Positions 44,895 to 51,478 of a DNA stretch of 64,000 nucleotides are shown one piece after another. A program made the translations under genes and the position numbers. Each line of letters begins with the position of its first letter. The first letter of the stretch is position 1. The DNA comes from Arthrobacter rhombi (GTDB lineage Bacteria; Actinomycetota; Actinomycetes; Actinomycetales; Micrococcaceae): positions 1 through 64,000 of the forward strand of contig NZ_FUHW01000037.1 in assembly GCF_900163545.1 (NCBI RefSeq). The letters run 5' to 3'. The notes below the pieces were generated by a model, which was not told the DNA's origin, did no database searches, and was given only the letters and a program-made list of their open reading frames with translations.

Positions 44895-45431
44895 ATGGAC
44901 GCCCATCACTCAACAGCCAACATCGACGGCCCCGGAAGAGAGGGCCAGCCACTAGACGAGACAGACCGCGGCCATCTGCGCCGTTGTGTGGAGCTGGCCC
45001 GCGAAGCCCTCGAGGCCGGCGACCACCCCTTCGGCTCGCTGCTGGTCGACGCCGCAGGCACCGTCCGCTTCGAGGACCGCAACCGGGTGAAGGACGGCGA
45101 TGCCACCCGCCACCCCGAAATCGCGATCGCCCGGTGGGCGGCGGCGAACCTCAGCCCGGCCGAACGCCATACGGCAGTGGTCTATACCTCGGGGGAACAC
45201 TGTGCGATGTGTAGTGCCGCCCACGCCTGGGTGGGCTTGGGGACCATCGTGCTGGCCTCCAGTTCCGAACAACTCACCGCCTGGCATCGCGAATGGGGCG
45301 TGCCCGCGGGCCCCGTGACACCGCTGCCGGTCAACGCCGTCGCCCCCGGAATCCAGGTCATCGGCCCGGTGCCCGAGTTCACCGCGGAGATCCGCTCCCT
45401 CCAGGCGCGGCTGGCTGGTATCGAGGACTAG
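44895..45431 (+). CDS. nucleoside/cytidine deaminase-like protein
   Basis: 178 aa. Zinc-dependent deaminase motifs: RHPEIAIARW (His and catalytic Glu, in place of HAE) and YTSGEHCAMCSAAHAWVGLG (two Cys ligands; the usual Pro of PCxxC is His, as in a known subgroup). Residues 34-60 form the typical DHPFGSLLVD strand. Members deaminate cytosine, guanine or related bases; the specificity is unknown. The last 78 bases of this gene recur 2.4 kb downstream at 47793-47870, marking the edges of an insertion. Confidence 0.85.
   Translation: MDAHHSTANIDGPGREGQPLDETDRGHLRRCVELAREALEAGDHPFGSLLVDAAGTVRFEDRNRVKDGDATRHPEIAIARWAAANLSPAERHTAVVYTSGEHCAMCSAAHAWVGLGTIVLASSSEQLTAWHREWGVPAGPVTPLPVNAVAPGIQVIGPVPEFTAEIRSLQARLAGIED
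45354..45431 (+). repeat. left copy of a 78-bp direct repeat (3' end of the deaminase gene)
   Basis: It matches 47793-47870 at 73 of 78 positions in the same orientation, and both end at the same TAG; similarity continues a few bases further (AGCAAACAAC versus AGCAACAAC). The DNA between the copies is lower in G+C and almost free of genes. The repeat thus brackets an inserted or duplicated block of 2439 bp period. Confidence 0.9.
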
Positions 45432-46826
45432 CAAACAACGTCGTCGGAATCGTGTGGTCCATCCCGCAATAATTCATCCGGAGCAGCGAAAGCAACCTGA
45501 AGGGTACGCAGCGCCAAGGATCACGCAGCCTCATTCCGGGACCGTTCCCATACCTTGCCACAGTCCGCTCATTTTTCGGAGCATACCCCTTTTTGTCACT
45601 GAAATCAGCCGGTTCGTGCCTAACAGCGGAAACTGAACCGTCCTGAGTCTGATGCCTAGAACACTTCCTCAGCCACCTACTGAATCCCCTTTCCCCTAGA
45701 TACGAAGCACTAATTTTTCCTGCACCGGCTGGGACTCAGATACTAGAAGAATAGTTGCGATTCAAACTACCCAGTTGGTTTCACCAGTCGTGAGAATCGG
45801 AGAGACATATCCACGTCATGAGAATTTCATGCACAATGTTTCAGCTAGGAGACAAAGCAGTAGTTCCGAAGCATTCCTCGTGCTTGCTGCAAAAAGACGA
45901 ATGAGACCCGCTCTTGTCGAATCCAGTGTTTAGGGGCGAATTCATGGTGGACTTCGCTCCGGAAATATTCGAAAGTGACAACGTGCAGCGCGAACTTTGC
46001 CGCCGAGGCCGTCCGCATATTTCCTCCGGAAATTGAGCTCTGCTCGGAGCTCGGATGTTCCTCAGAGGACCACGTGGTGCTGCTCCTCGACGGGTCTGAC
46101 GCGGATCCAAGAGGCGGATTCTGAAAATTATGTGATCGGCGCGGCGACCGTACATACTGAGGACCGAGTCTGCGTCCAATTAAGCGTGCGAGGACGCAAC
46201 TTCCGGACTCATCACGACCATTCTAGATCGTGAGAAAGCGCTGGTGAAAGATAACACCGCCGCTTACGCAAAACACTGGGAAACCGATTTCGAAACTTAA
46301 TACCTACCGCGGGGACTCGGAGGTTATGCTGCCCTTCATGTTCTCCCGGCCTTGTTCGCTAGAGAGTTTGCGGAGGGCCACGTCGCCGTCCTCCGGTTCA
46401 ACAGCGGGTCCACCACCGAACAGGGTTCCCTCCGTATTCACACCCGTGACGCGCTGTCCGCCAAGCCGGTCGACACTCCATCGGTGGGCACGTCTGCGAC
46501 TCCAGATCGCATCTCCGCAGTCACCCCCCTCAGAGCCAAATATGGCACAGGAATTTGCGCGTTGCCAAACATTTTCACCTTCACTTTTGGCTACGACTGC
46601 ACCGGCGTCCGGAACGAGTCTTGTCAGCTGACTGAACTGCACTTGTGGCTTGCCGCGAGTAGAGTTTTCTCCCCTCAATGCACTGCATCTAGCGCAGCTC
46701 CACGCAACGTCGAGTGTGAAAAAGGGGTTCATTCGTTAACGAACAGAACATCGAAACCATCCTTGACCATCTCGGATGAGTTAGGTAACTTTACGAGCCT
46801 CATCTCAGAACGAAAGGTTGGAGCAA
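45432..46826. other. 1.4-kb lower-GC region without a supportable intact gene
   Basis: Base use differs clearly from neighbours (frequent A/T-rich runs, no third-position G/C bias). Traces of a decayed reading frame appear at about 45945-46233: in one frame EIELCSELGCSSEDHVVLLLDGSDADPRGGF and, after a shift, ENYVIGAATVHTEDRVCVQLSV. These could be one protein broken by a frameshift; no family was recognised. Open stretches at 45841-46179 (-) and 46352-47011 (+) lack ribosome sites and coding bias. A 12-bp perfect palindrome lies at 46732-46743. Confidence 0.6.
46727..46749. promoter_or_regulatory. palindromic operator-like site upstream of the secreted protein gene
   Basis: TTCGTTAACGAA (46732-46743) is a perfect palindrome and extends to a near-perfect 23-bp dyad with GTTC/GAAC outer arms (two mismatched positions per arm). 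It lies 78 bases before the ATG at 46827, the range expected for a promoter-proximal regulator site. Confidence 0.5.
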
Positions 46827-47285
46827 ATGAAACGACAATCTCGTATAAAAAGTTTCACATCTGTCATCGCTGCGATGATGATGATAAGCATGCTCAGTGC
46901 GGCACCAAGCTCTGCCAGCACGGTGTACTCAAAGACTGCCCAGCCAAGCTCCGCACCCACCTTGGGAAACATTCAGTGCGCCGAAGTCCCGTCGCCCGAC
47001 AACCGCCGTGAAATAGCTGGGATGGCTTGCTTCGTTCCGCACGGAGATCGTTTCTACATCAAAGACATGCGGGCAGACGGGCTCGGTCTCAAGGTAGACG
47101 CTGCGGTGAACACCACAGGGGACGGCCTGCGGTGCAAGGGACGCAGCGCAAAGACGGGCTGGGTGTCCTGCGGTTTTGCAAAGGAAGTCCCGGAAAACGC
47201 ACGACTTGTCTTTGTCCTGCACCTTTCGAAGGGAAACAAGGGAGTACTCAGCAGCCCAGCCAAGATGGCCCCCGCCAAAGGATAG
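46827..47285 (+). CDS. small secreted Cys-containing protein of unknown function (152 aa)
   Basis: The start ATG follows GGTTGGAG by a few bases. The N-terminus is a clear Sec signal: basic MKRQSRIKS, hydrophobic VIAAMMMISMLSA, cleavage near SSASTV. The mature part of about 120 residues has four Cys (in IQCAE, MACFV, LRCKG, VSCGF), spaced so that two disulfides are possible, and a Lys-rich tail. No family is recognised. Base composition is lower in G+C than the chromosome. It is the only intact gene in the inserted block and is followed by two hairpins. It could be an effector, inhibitor or wall protein, but nothing in the sequence decides this. Confidence 0.75.
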   Translation: MKRQSRIKSFTSVIAAMMMISMLSAAPSSASTVYSKTAQPSSAPTLGNIQCAEVPSPDNRREIAGMACFVPHGDRFYIKDMRADGLGLKVDAAVNTTGDGLRCKGRSAKTGWVSCGFAKEVPENARLVFVLHLSKGNKGVLSSPAKMAPAKG

Positions 47286-47562
47286 CTCTCGGGCGATTCG
47301 ATTTTGCAAGACCAACGTCGCATATCAGCAAACGCGAGACGACGTTTGGGGTAGCCAGCTTCCAAGGAACTACTGAACTAAACAGAACAGAAATGAAGAT
47401 GGTCGTCTCACGGATCTTGAAGCGCGAGACGACCATCTTCATGTCCAATCCCGGGATCTCAGCTGACGCCCATCGACGGAAACGTTTGCGAGTACTATGA
47501 GGTTCGCTCGCAGGCTCGCTGTGTACACTCGCGCACTTTGGTAGTTGAACCAGGGGAAGGTG
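47286..47562. terminator. two hairpins after the secreted protein gene
   Basis: The second is strong: 47393-47409 pairs perfectly with 47426-47442 (17 bp, 16-base loop). The first (47312-47320 with 47340-47349) has one bulge. Both contain GCGAGACGAC in or next to the 3' arm, so they look like diverged copies of one element. They probably end transcription of the secreted protein gene. The remainder to 47562 shows only a TACACT box (47524-47529). Confidence 0.65.
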
Positions 47563-47676
47563 ATGAGCTATCCGCTATCCCAAATCGGTCAGCCCTCCTT
47601 TGAATGCCATTCCACCTTTACCGCCTCGGCGGGCCCGCACCACCAGAGCCCATACCAGACCTTGACTGAGCCGTAA
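47563..47676 (+). CDS. possible 37-codon small ORF
   Basis: ATG at 47563 preceded by CAGGGGAAGGTG, a good ribosome site, and a TACACT box 34 bases upstream. The peptide begins MSYPLSQIGQPSFECH and has no hydrophobic segment or known motif. There is no coding bias to support it; it may be a remnant within the inserted block. Confidence 0.25.
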   Translation: MSYPLSQIGQPSFECHSTFTASAGPHHQSPYQTLTEP

Positions 47677-47792
47677 ACGGGTACAGGGGTCAAGGAACGA
47701 TCACGCTTTGCGGGAAGAGGCCTTGCAACATCTGATCCAGACACAAGGCCCGACGGTTCTATGACAGGATCGCAAGAGCTCTGCCCAGCGTT

Positions 47793-47870
47793 CAGGTCAC
47801 CGGCCCGGTCCCCGAGTTCACCGCGGAGATCCGCTCCCTCCAAACGCGGCTGGCCGGTATCGAGGACTAG
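47793..47870 (+). pseudogene. duplicated 3' fragment of the nucleoside deaminase gene
   Basis: Encodes QVTGPVPEFTAEIRSLQTRL followed by AGIED and TAG. The intact gene ends with the same peptide with two changes. There is no start codon or upstream coding part, so it is a truncated copy that marks the right edge of the insertion. From here the chromosome-like base composition resumes, followed by the YCII gene. Confidence 0.88.
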
Positions 47871-47936
47871 CAACAACCCTTGTTGGCTCCGACGGCCGTG
47901 GCTAGACTCCTCGCATCCGGAATCAGGAGGAAGGCG

Positions 47937-48326
47937 ATGACGCACTATCTGGTCTCGTTCGACGACGGGGATAAGAACTTCCCCAAGGAAGATCTTCCCG
48001 CCGTGGGCGCCGCATCCCATGCAGTGATCAGGCAGGCCCAAGAGGCCGGGGTATGGGTCTTCGGCGGTGGAATCGGCAGTCACGACGTCAGTGTCGTGGA
48101 CACCGACGGTTCGGTCGCCACCCCGCGGATCACCGAGCACATCGGTGGTTTTTCGATCATCGACGTGGCCTCCGACGAGGCGGCGCTTTCGTGGGCCGGC
48201 AGGATCGCCGCGGCATGCCGCTGCGCCCAGCAGGTCCGGCAGATCATGGACGCCCCGGACGTCTGTTCGCCCTCCGCCATCCCGATCGGCGGCAGGTCGA
48301 CCTCCGTGCGGGCCCCACCGGGATGA
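47937..48326 (+). CDS. YCII-family (YciI-like) protein
   Basis: 129 aa. The start MTHYLVSFDDGDKNFP and the centre QEAGVWVFGGGIGSHDVSVVDTDGSVATP...EHIGGFSIIDVASDEAALSWAGRIAAACRC fit the ferredoxin-like YCII/DGPF fold, which is linked to regulators and small-molecule modification. ATG 47937 with AGGAGGAAGGCG upstream, a strong ribosome site. It is a single gene, converging with the hypothetical gene at 48345. Confidence 0.85.
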   Translation: MTHYLVSFDDGDKNFPKEDLPAVGAASHAVIRQAQEAGVWVFGGGIGSHDVSVVDTDGSVATPRITEHIGGFSIIDVASDEAALSWAGRIAAACRCAQQVRQIMDAPDVCSPSAIPIGGRSTSVRAPPG

Positions 48327-48344
48327 GCCGGCAGGTGACGGGGT

Positions 48345-49097
48345 CTAGCCCAGCTGGACGTCGACGATGACCGTTTCCTTGATTCCAGCAGCACGAGCGG
48401 CTTCGAGCATGAACATCACCATGTTTGCCGCTGCTGAAGGCGACCATTCCGGCGTCGTGAAGGTGGCCCTTTCTGATGTCTCGGGTGTGGACAGGCTCCA
48501 CCTGCCGTCGAACTCGATGTCTGGAGTCTCGCTCGATATTCCTGAAGCGACAAACGGTTCAAGATGGGTTTTGTTGAACCATTCGGCACCCTTCGTCTGC
48601 CACTTTTTGCTGGGCGACGCGGAGAAAAGTCGTGCCGTGGCCGTTCTCAGCTTGCTGACTTCCGCGGTCGCAGCGAACTGATCAAGGAGCACCTGGATGG
48701 CCTCCCAGCCAATGACATGGGCGGAAAGTGGGGCCTGCACCCGCAGGCCGGAAAATTCGTACTCGCCGAGTTGTCCAACCGCCTGGGACGCCGAATGCAC
48801 CAGCAAGGGAACCGGTAGTGCCGTTCGACCCCGAGTAGGTATTCCGGTCTGAAACCGACCCAGTTCACCCTTCAACCGATCAGTCTGCAGGTTGCCGTCG
48901 AAACCCCAGAACCCTTCGTGCGCCTCGAACAGGTCCTGTGCCATCGCGCGGGGCGATAGTGCCTTGCTGGTTGCGTAGAAGCAGGCAAAAGCTCCCTCGG
49001 ACTCGAGCTCCCCCGAACGAATGGCTGCCAAGGTCGGCTGGTCCAGTTTCATGGAACCCTGGACGCTGATGACCAAAGGATCGTCTGGCCGATTCAC
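48345..49097 (-). CDS. unrecognised 250-aa protein co-transcribed with the D-2-hydroxyacid dehydrogenase
   Basis: Product begins VNRPDDPLVISVQGSMKLD; no signal peptide or membrane segment is seen. Notable parts: AHEGFWGFDGNLQTDRLKGELGRF in the middle, LPVPLLVHSASQAVGQLGEYEFSG, and a C-terminus with AANMVMFMLEAARAAGIKETVIVDVQLG. No family is recognised. The GTG at 49097 follows AGGTGGAGGCC and lies 10 bases downstream of the dehydrogenase stop (49108), so the two are one operon, expressed from the operator-bearing promoter near 50.15 kb. Longer readings into the dehydrogenase gene are rejected as shadow sequence. Confidence 0.7.
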   Translation of the reverse strand: MNRPDDPLVISVQGSMKLDQPTLAAIRSGELESEGAFACFYATSKALSPRAMAQDLFEAHEGFWGFDGNLQTDRLKGELGRFQTGIPTRGRTALPVPLLVHSASQAVGQLGEYEFSGLRVQAPLSAHVIGWEAIQVLLDQFAATAEVSKLRTATARLFSASPSKKWQTKGAEWFNKTHLEPFVASGISSETPDIEFDGRWSLSTPETSERATFTTPEWSPSAAANMVMFMLEAARAAGIKETVIVDVQLG

Positions 49098-49107
49098 GGC
49101 CTCCACC

Positions 49108-50124
49108 TCATGGGTCTTGCCTTGCTGAGGATGACGCCGGTGCTGTGGACACGTAACCACGGTCCTTATCCACCACGTTCGCCAAGCCCCTGCCGGCGAT
49201 ATAGGCGTCGAGGTTCTCCAGGAACTGGTCGGCCAGTTCGTCTCGCCAGCCGTGCACGTCTCCACTCATATGGGCGGAGATATGCACGTTGCCCATCCCC
49301 CAGAAGGGGTGGTCTTCGGGCATTGGCTCCACGGAGACGACGTCGAGGGAAGCTGCGGCGATTTCCCCTCTCCGCAGCGCCTCGATCAGTGCCGGCTCGT
49401 CCACCAGGGCCCCGCGTCCGATGTTCACCAGATGGGCGCTGGGTTTCATCGCGGCGAGCACCTCGGCGTTGACGATCCCGCGGGTCGCTTCGGTCAACGG
49501 TGCTGCCAAGACCACATGATCGGCCTCCCCCACCCGGTCCGCCAATTCGTCGCTGGTGAACACGGTGCCGAAGTCGGGGTCGTTGGCCCGTGGCCTCCGC
49601 CCGGCGCCTTCGACCTGCAGTCCCACGGCCCGCAGCAACCTCGCGGTGGCACGCCCGATGCCTCCGGTACCCACCACGATGGCCCGCGATCCGGCAGTGC
49701 GGGTCAGTTCGCGATGTTTCCAGGTCCGTTCTTGCTGCAGCGCCTTGCTCAAATGCAACTGTTTATCGTGGGCGAGCACTGAAGCCAGCACGAACTCGGC
49801 GATCGGCTGGGAGAACGTCCCATGGGCGTTGGTCAGCGTCACCGGCGCCTGGCGGAGCCCGTCGAAAAGCATGGCGTCCACGCCCGCTGCGGCAACATGC
49901 ACCCAGTCCAGGGTGTCGGCGGCATGCCAGGCGTCGCTGAGCGCTGAGGAGAAGAAGTCCCAGAGCAGGACGGCATCAGCGCCGTGAAGTGCCTCGGCCA
50001 GACCATCGGCATGGGCGATGACGACGTCGGCGCGCTCGCGAATCGCGTCGAGGTTATGGGGTTCGGGGACGCCGGCGGCGGTGAGGAGGGCCAGGCGGGG
50101 ACGGTTTGAATCAGCGTGTTTCAC
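49108..50124 (-). CDS. D-isomer specific 2-hydroxyacid dehydrogenase
   Basis: 338 aa. Rossmann motif VVGTGGIGRATARLLRAVG. NIGRGALVDEPALIEALRRGEI and SLDVVSVEPMPEDHPFWGMGNVHISAHMSG carry the catalytic Glu and His. Compared with the gene at 11700 it is longer and different in sequence, so they are not recent copies. It reduces a 2-oxoacid or oxidises a D-2-hydroxyacid with NAD(P). The GTG start at 50124 follows AGGTGAC. It is divergent from the aminotransferase with the shared operator (50148-50163) between them, so it belongs to the same regulon. Confidence 0.9.
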   Translation of the reverse strand: MKHADSNRPRLALLTAAGVPEPHNLDAIRERADVVIAHADGLAEALHGADAVLLWDFFSSALSDAWHAADTLDWVHVAAAGVDAMLFDGLRQAPVTLTNAHGTFSQPIAEFVLASVLAHDKQLHLSKALQQERTWKHRELTRTAGSRAIVVGTGGIGRATARLLRAVGLQVEGAGRRPRANDPDFGTVFTSDELADRVGEADHVVLAAPLTEATRGIVNAEVLAAMKPSAHLVNIGRGALVDEPALIEALRRGEIAAASLDVVSVEPMPEDHPFWGMGNVHISAHMSGDVHGWRDELADQFLENLDAYIAGRGLANVVDKDRGYVSTAPASSSARQDP

Positions 50125-50147
50125 GTCACCTACGCTACCGGTCCGAA

Positions 50148-50183
50148 AGATTGTTGACAATCTACCGAGGGGGCCTCCACGAT
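50148..50183. promoter_or_regulatory. GntR-type operator and promoter between divergent catabolic operons
   Basis: AGATTGT-TG-ACAATCT (50148-50163) is a perfect 16-bp palindrome. Within it TTGACA (50154-50159) is a consensus -35; N18 then CACGAT (50178-50183) is a weak -10. The start point would fall at about 50190, the A of the aminotransferase ATG, so that mRNA may be leaderless. The same ATTGTNNACAAT core occurs at 37589 and 56045. Confidence 0.75.
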
Positions 50184-50189
50184 GGCCAT

Positions 50190-51461
50190 ATGACCTCACT
50201 GAGCCCCCTGTTGAAGCAAGCGACCCCCGTAGTGGTCGATCACGCCCTCGGTTCCTGGATCTACGGCACGGACGGGAACGAGTATCTGGATTTCACCACC
50301 GGCATCGGTGTGGCCAGTACCGGGCACTGCCACCCGCGCGTCGTGGCTGCCGCCCAAGAGCAGTGCGGCAAGATCATCCACGCCCAGAACACCACGGTCA
50401 TGCATCAGCCGCTGTTGGAATTGACCGAAAAGCTCGGCGAGAAGCTGCCGACCGGATTGGACTCGGTGTTCTACGCGAACTCCGGCGCGGAGGCCGTCGA
50501 GGCCTCGCTCCGTCTGGCCCGCATGGCCACCGGACGGCCGAATATCGTGACGTTCCAGGGTGGCTTCCACGGACGCACCGTCGCCGCCGCCTCGCTGACG
50601 AGCGCCGGCACCCGATTCTCCGCCGGCTTCGCACCGTTGATGGCCGGGGTTCATATGGCCCCCTTCCCCTACGCCTACCGCTACGGCTGGGACGTGGAGA
50701 CCGCAGTGGAGTTCGCCTTGCAGGAACTGGACTACCTGCTGGCCACCCGCACCGCGCCCAACGACACAGCAGCCTTCATCATCGAACCGGCCTTGGGCGA
50801 CGGCGGCTACCTGCCCACCCCGCCACGGTTCCTCGAGGGCCTGCGCGAACGGGCGAACGAACACGGCATCCTGCTGATCATCGACGAGGTCCAGGCCGGC
50901 GTCGGACGGACCGGTAAGTTCTGGGGCCACCAACACTCGGCAGCGACCCCCGATATCCTGATCACCGCCAAGGGCATTGCCTCCGGATTCCCGATCTCCG
51001 CCATCGCCGCCTCCACCGAGCTGATGTCCAAGGGCTGGCCCGGATCGCAGGGCGGGACCTACGGCGGCAACGCGGTCTCCGCCGCCGCCGGGGTCGCCAC
51101 CCTGGCCGTCGTCGAGGACGAGTCCTTGGTGGAGAACTCCCGGCTACGCGGGGAGCAGCTCCAGGCCGGGTTGAAGGATCTTGCCACCCGCTTCCCGGCC
51201 ATCGGCGACGTGCGCGGCCTGGGCCTGATGCAGGGCATCGAATTCAGCACCGCCGACCGCACGCCCGACGCCGTCACGGCGGCAGCCCTCCAACAGGAGA
51301 CCACCGCGCACGGTCTGCTCACGCTGACCTGTGGACCGCACGGAAACGTGGTGCGGCTGATCCCCGCACTCGTGGCCACCTCCGAGGAGATCACCCTCGG
51401 GCTGGAACGCTTCGAGGCAGCACTTTCCGCCGTATCCGAACGCTCCCTAAGCCGGACGTAG
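50190..51461 (+). CDS. class III aminotransferase (candidate diaminobutyrate transaminase, DoeD role)
   Basis: 423 aa. It starts LLKQATPVVVDHALGSWIYGTDGNEYLDFTTGIGVASTGHCHPRVV. The PLP-site motifs are NSGAEAVEASLRLARMATGRPNIVTFQGGFHGRT, IIDEVQAGVGRTGKFWGH and AKGIASGFPISAIAAS with the PLP Lys. This is the GabT/EctB/DoeD/acetylornithine family that moves the terminal amino group of omega-amino acids. Beside doeA, the expected reaction is 2,4-diaminobutyrate to aspartate semialdehyde; GABA is the main alternative. It is first in a run of genes ending at 61530. Confidence 0.88.
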   Translation: MTSLSPLLKQATPVVVDHALGSWIYGTDGNEYLDFTTGIGVASTGHCHPRVVAAAQEQCGKIIHAQNTTVMHQPLLELTEKLGEKLPTGLDSVFYANSGAEAVEASLRLARMATGRPNIVTFQGGFHGRTVAAASLTSAGTRFSAGFAPLMAGVHMAPFPYAYRYGWDVETAVEFALQELDYLLATRTAPNDTAAFIIEPALGDGGYLPTPPRFLEGLRERANEHGILLIIDEVQAGVGRTGKFWGHQHSAATPDILITAKGIASGFPISAIAASTELMSKGWPGSQGGTYGGNAVSAAAGVATLAVVEDESLVENSRLRGEQLQAGLKDLATRFPAIGDVRGLGLMQGIEFSTADRTPDAVTAAALQQETTAHGLLTLTCGPHGNVVRLIPALVATSEEITLGLERFEAALSAVSERSLSRT

Positions 51462-51478
51462 AGAGGAATCCACCACTC

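Noticed and set aside
45841-46179. 112-codon - strand frame in the insertion
   Set aside because: No ribosome site or coding bias; peptide looks random.
46352-47011. 219-codon + strand frame upstream of and overlapping the secreted protein gene
   Set aside because: Its end is just the secreted gene read in another frame; the first part has no start signal and no family.
47577-47790. Transposase remnant on the - strand
   Set aside because: A short frame (ending VKVWYGLWWCGPAEAVK...) was examined, but no catalytic motif or terminal inverted repeats were found.
45354-47870. Integrative element with attL/attR
   Set aside because: Repeats bracket the block, but there is no integrase or excisionase and the copies differ at 5 of 78 positions, so a functional mobile element is not claimed.
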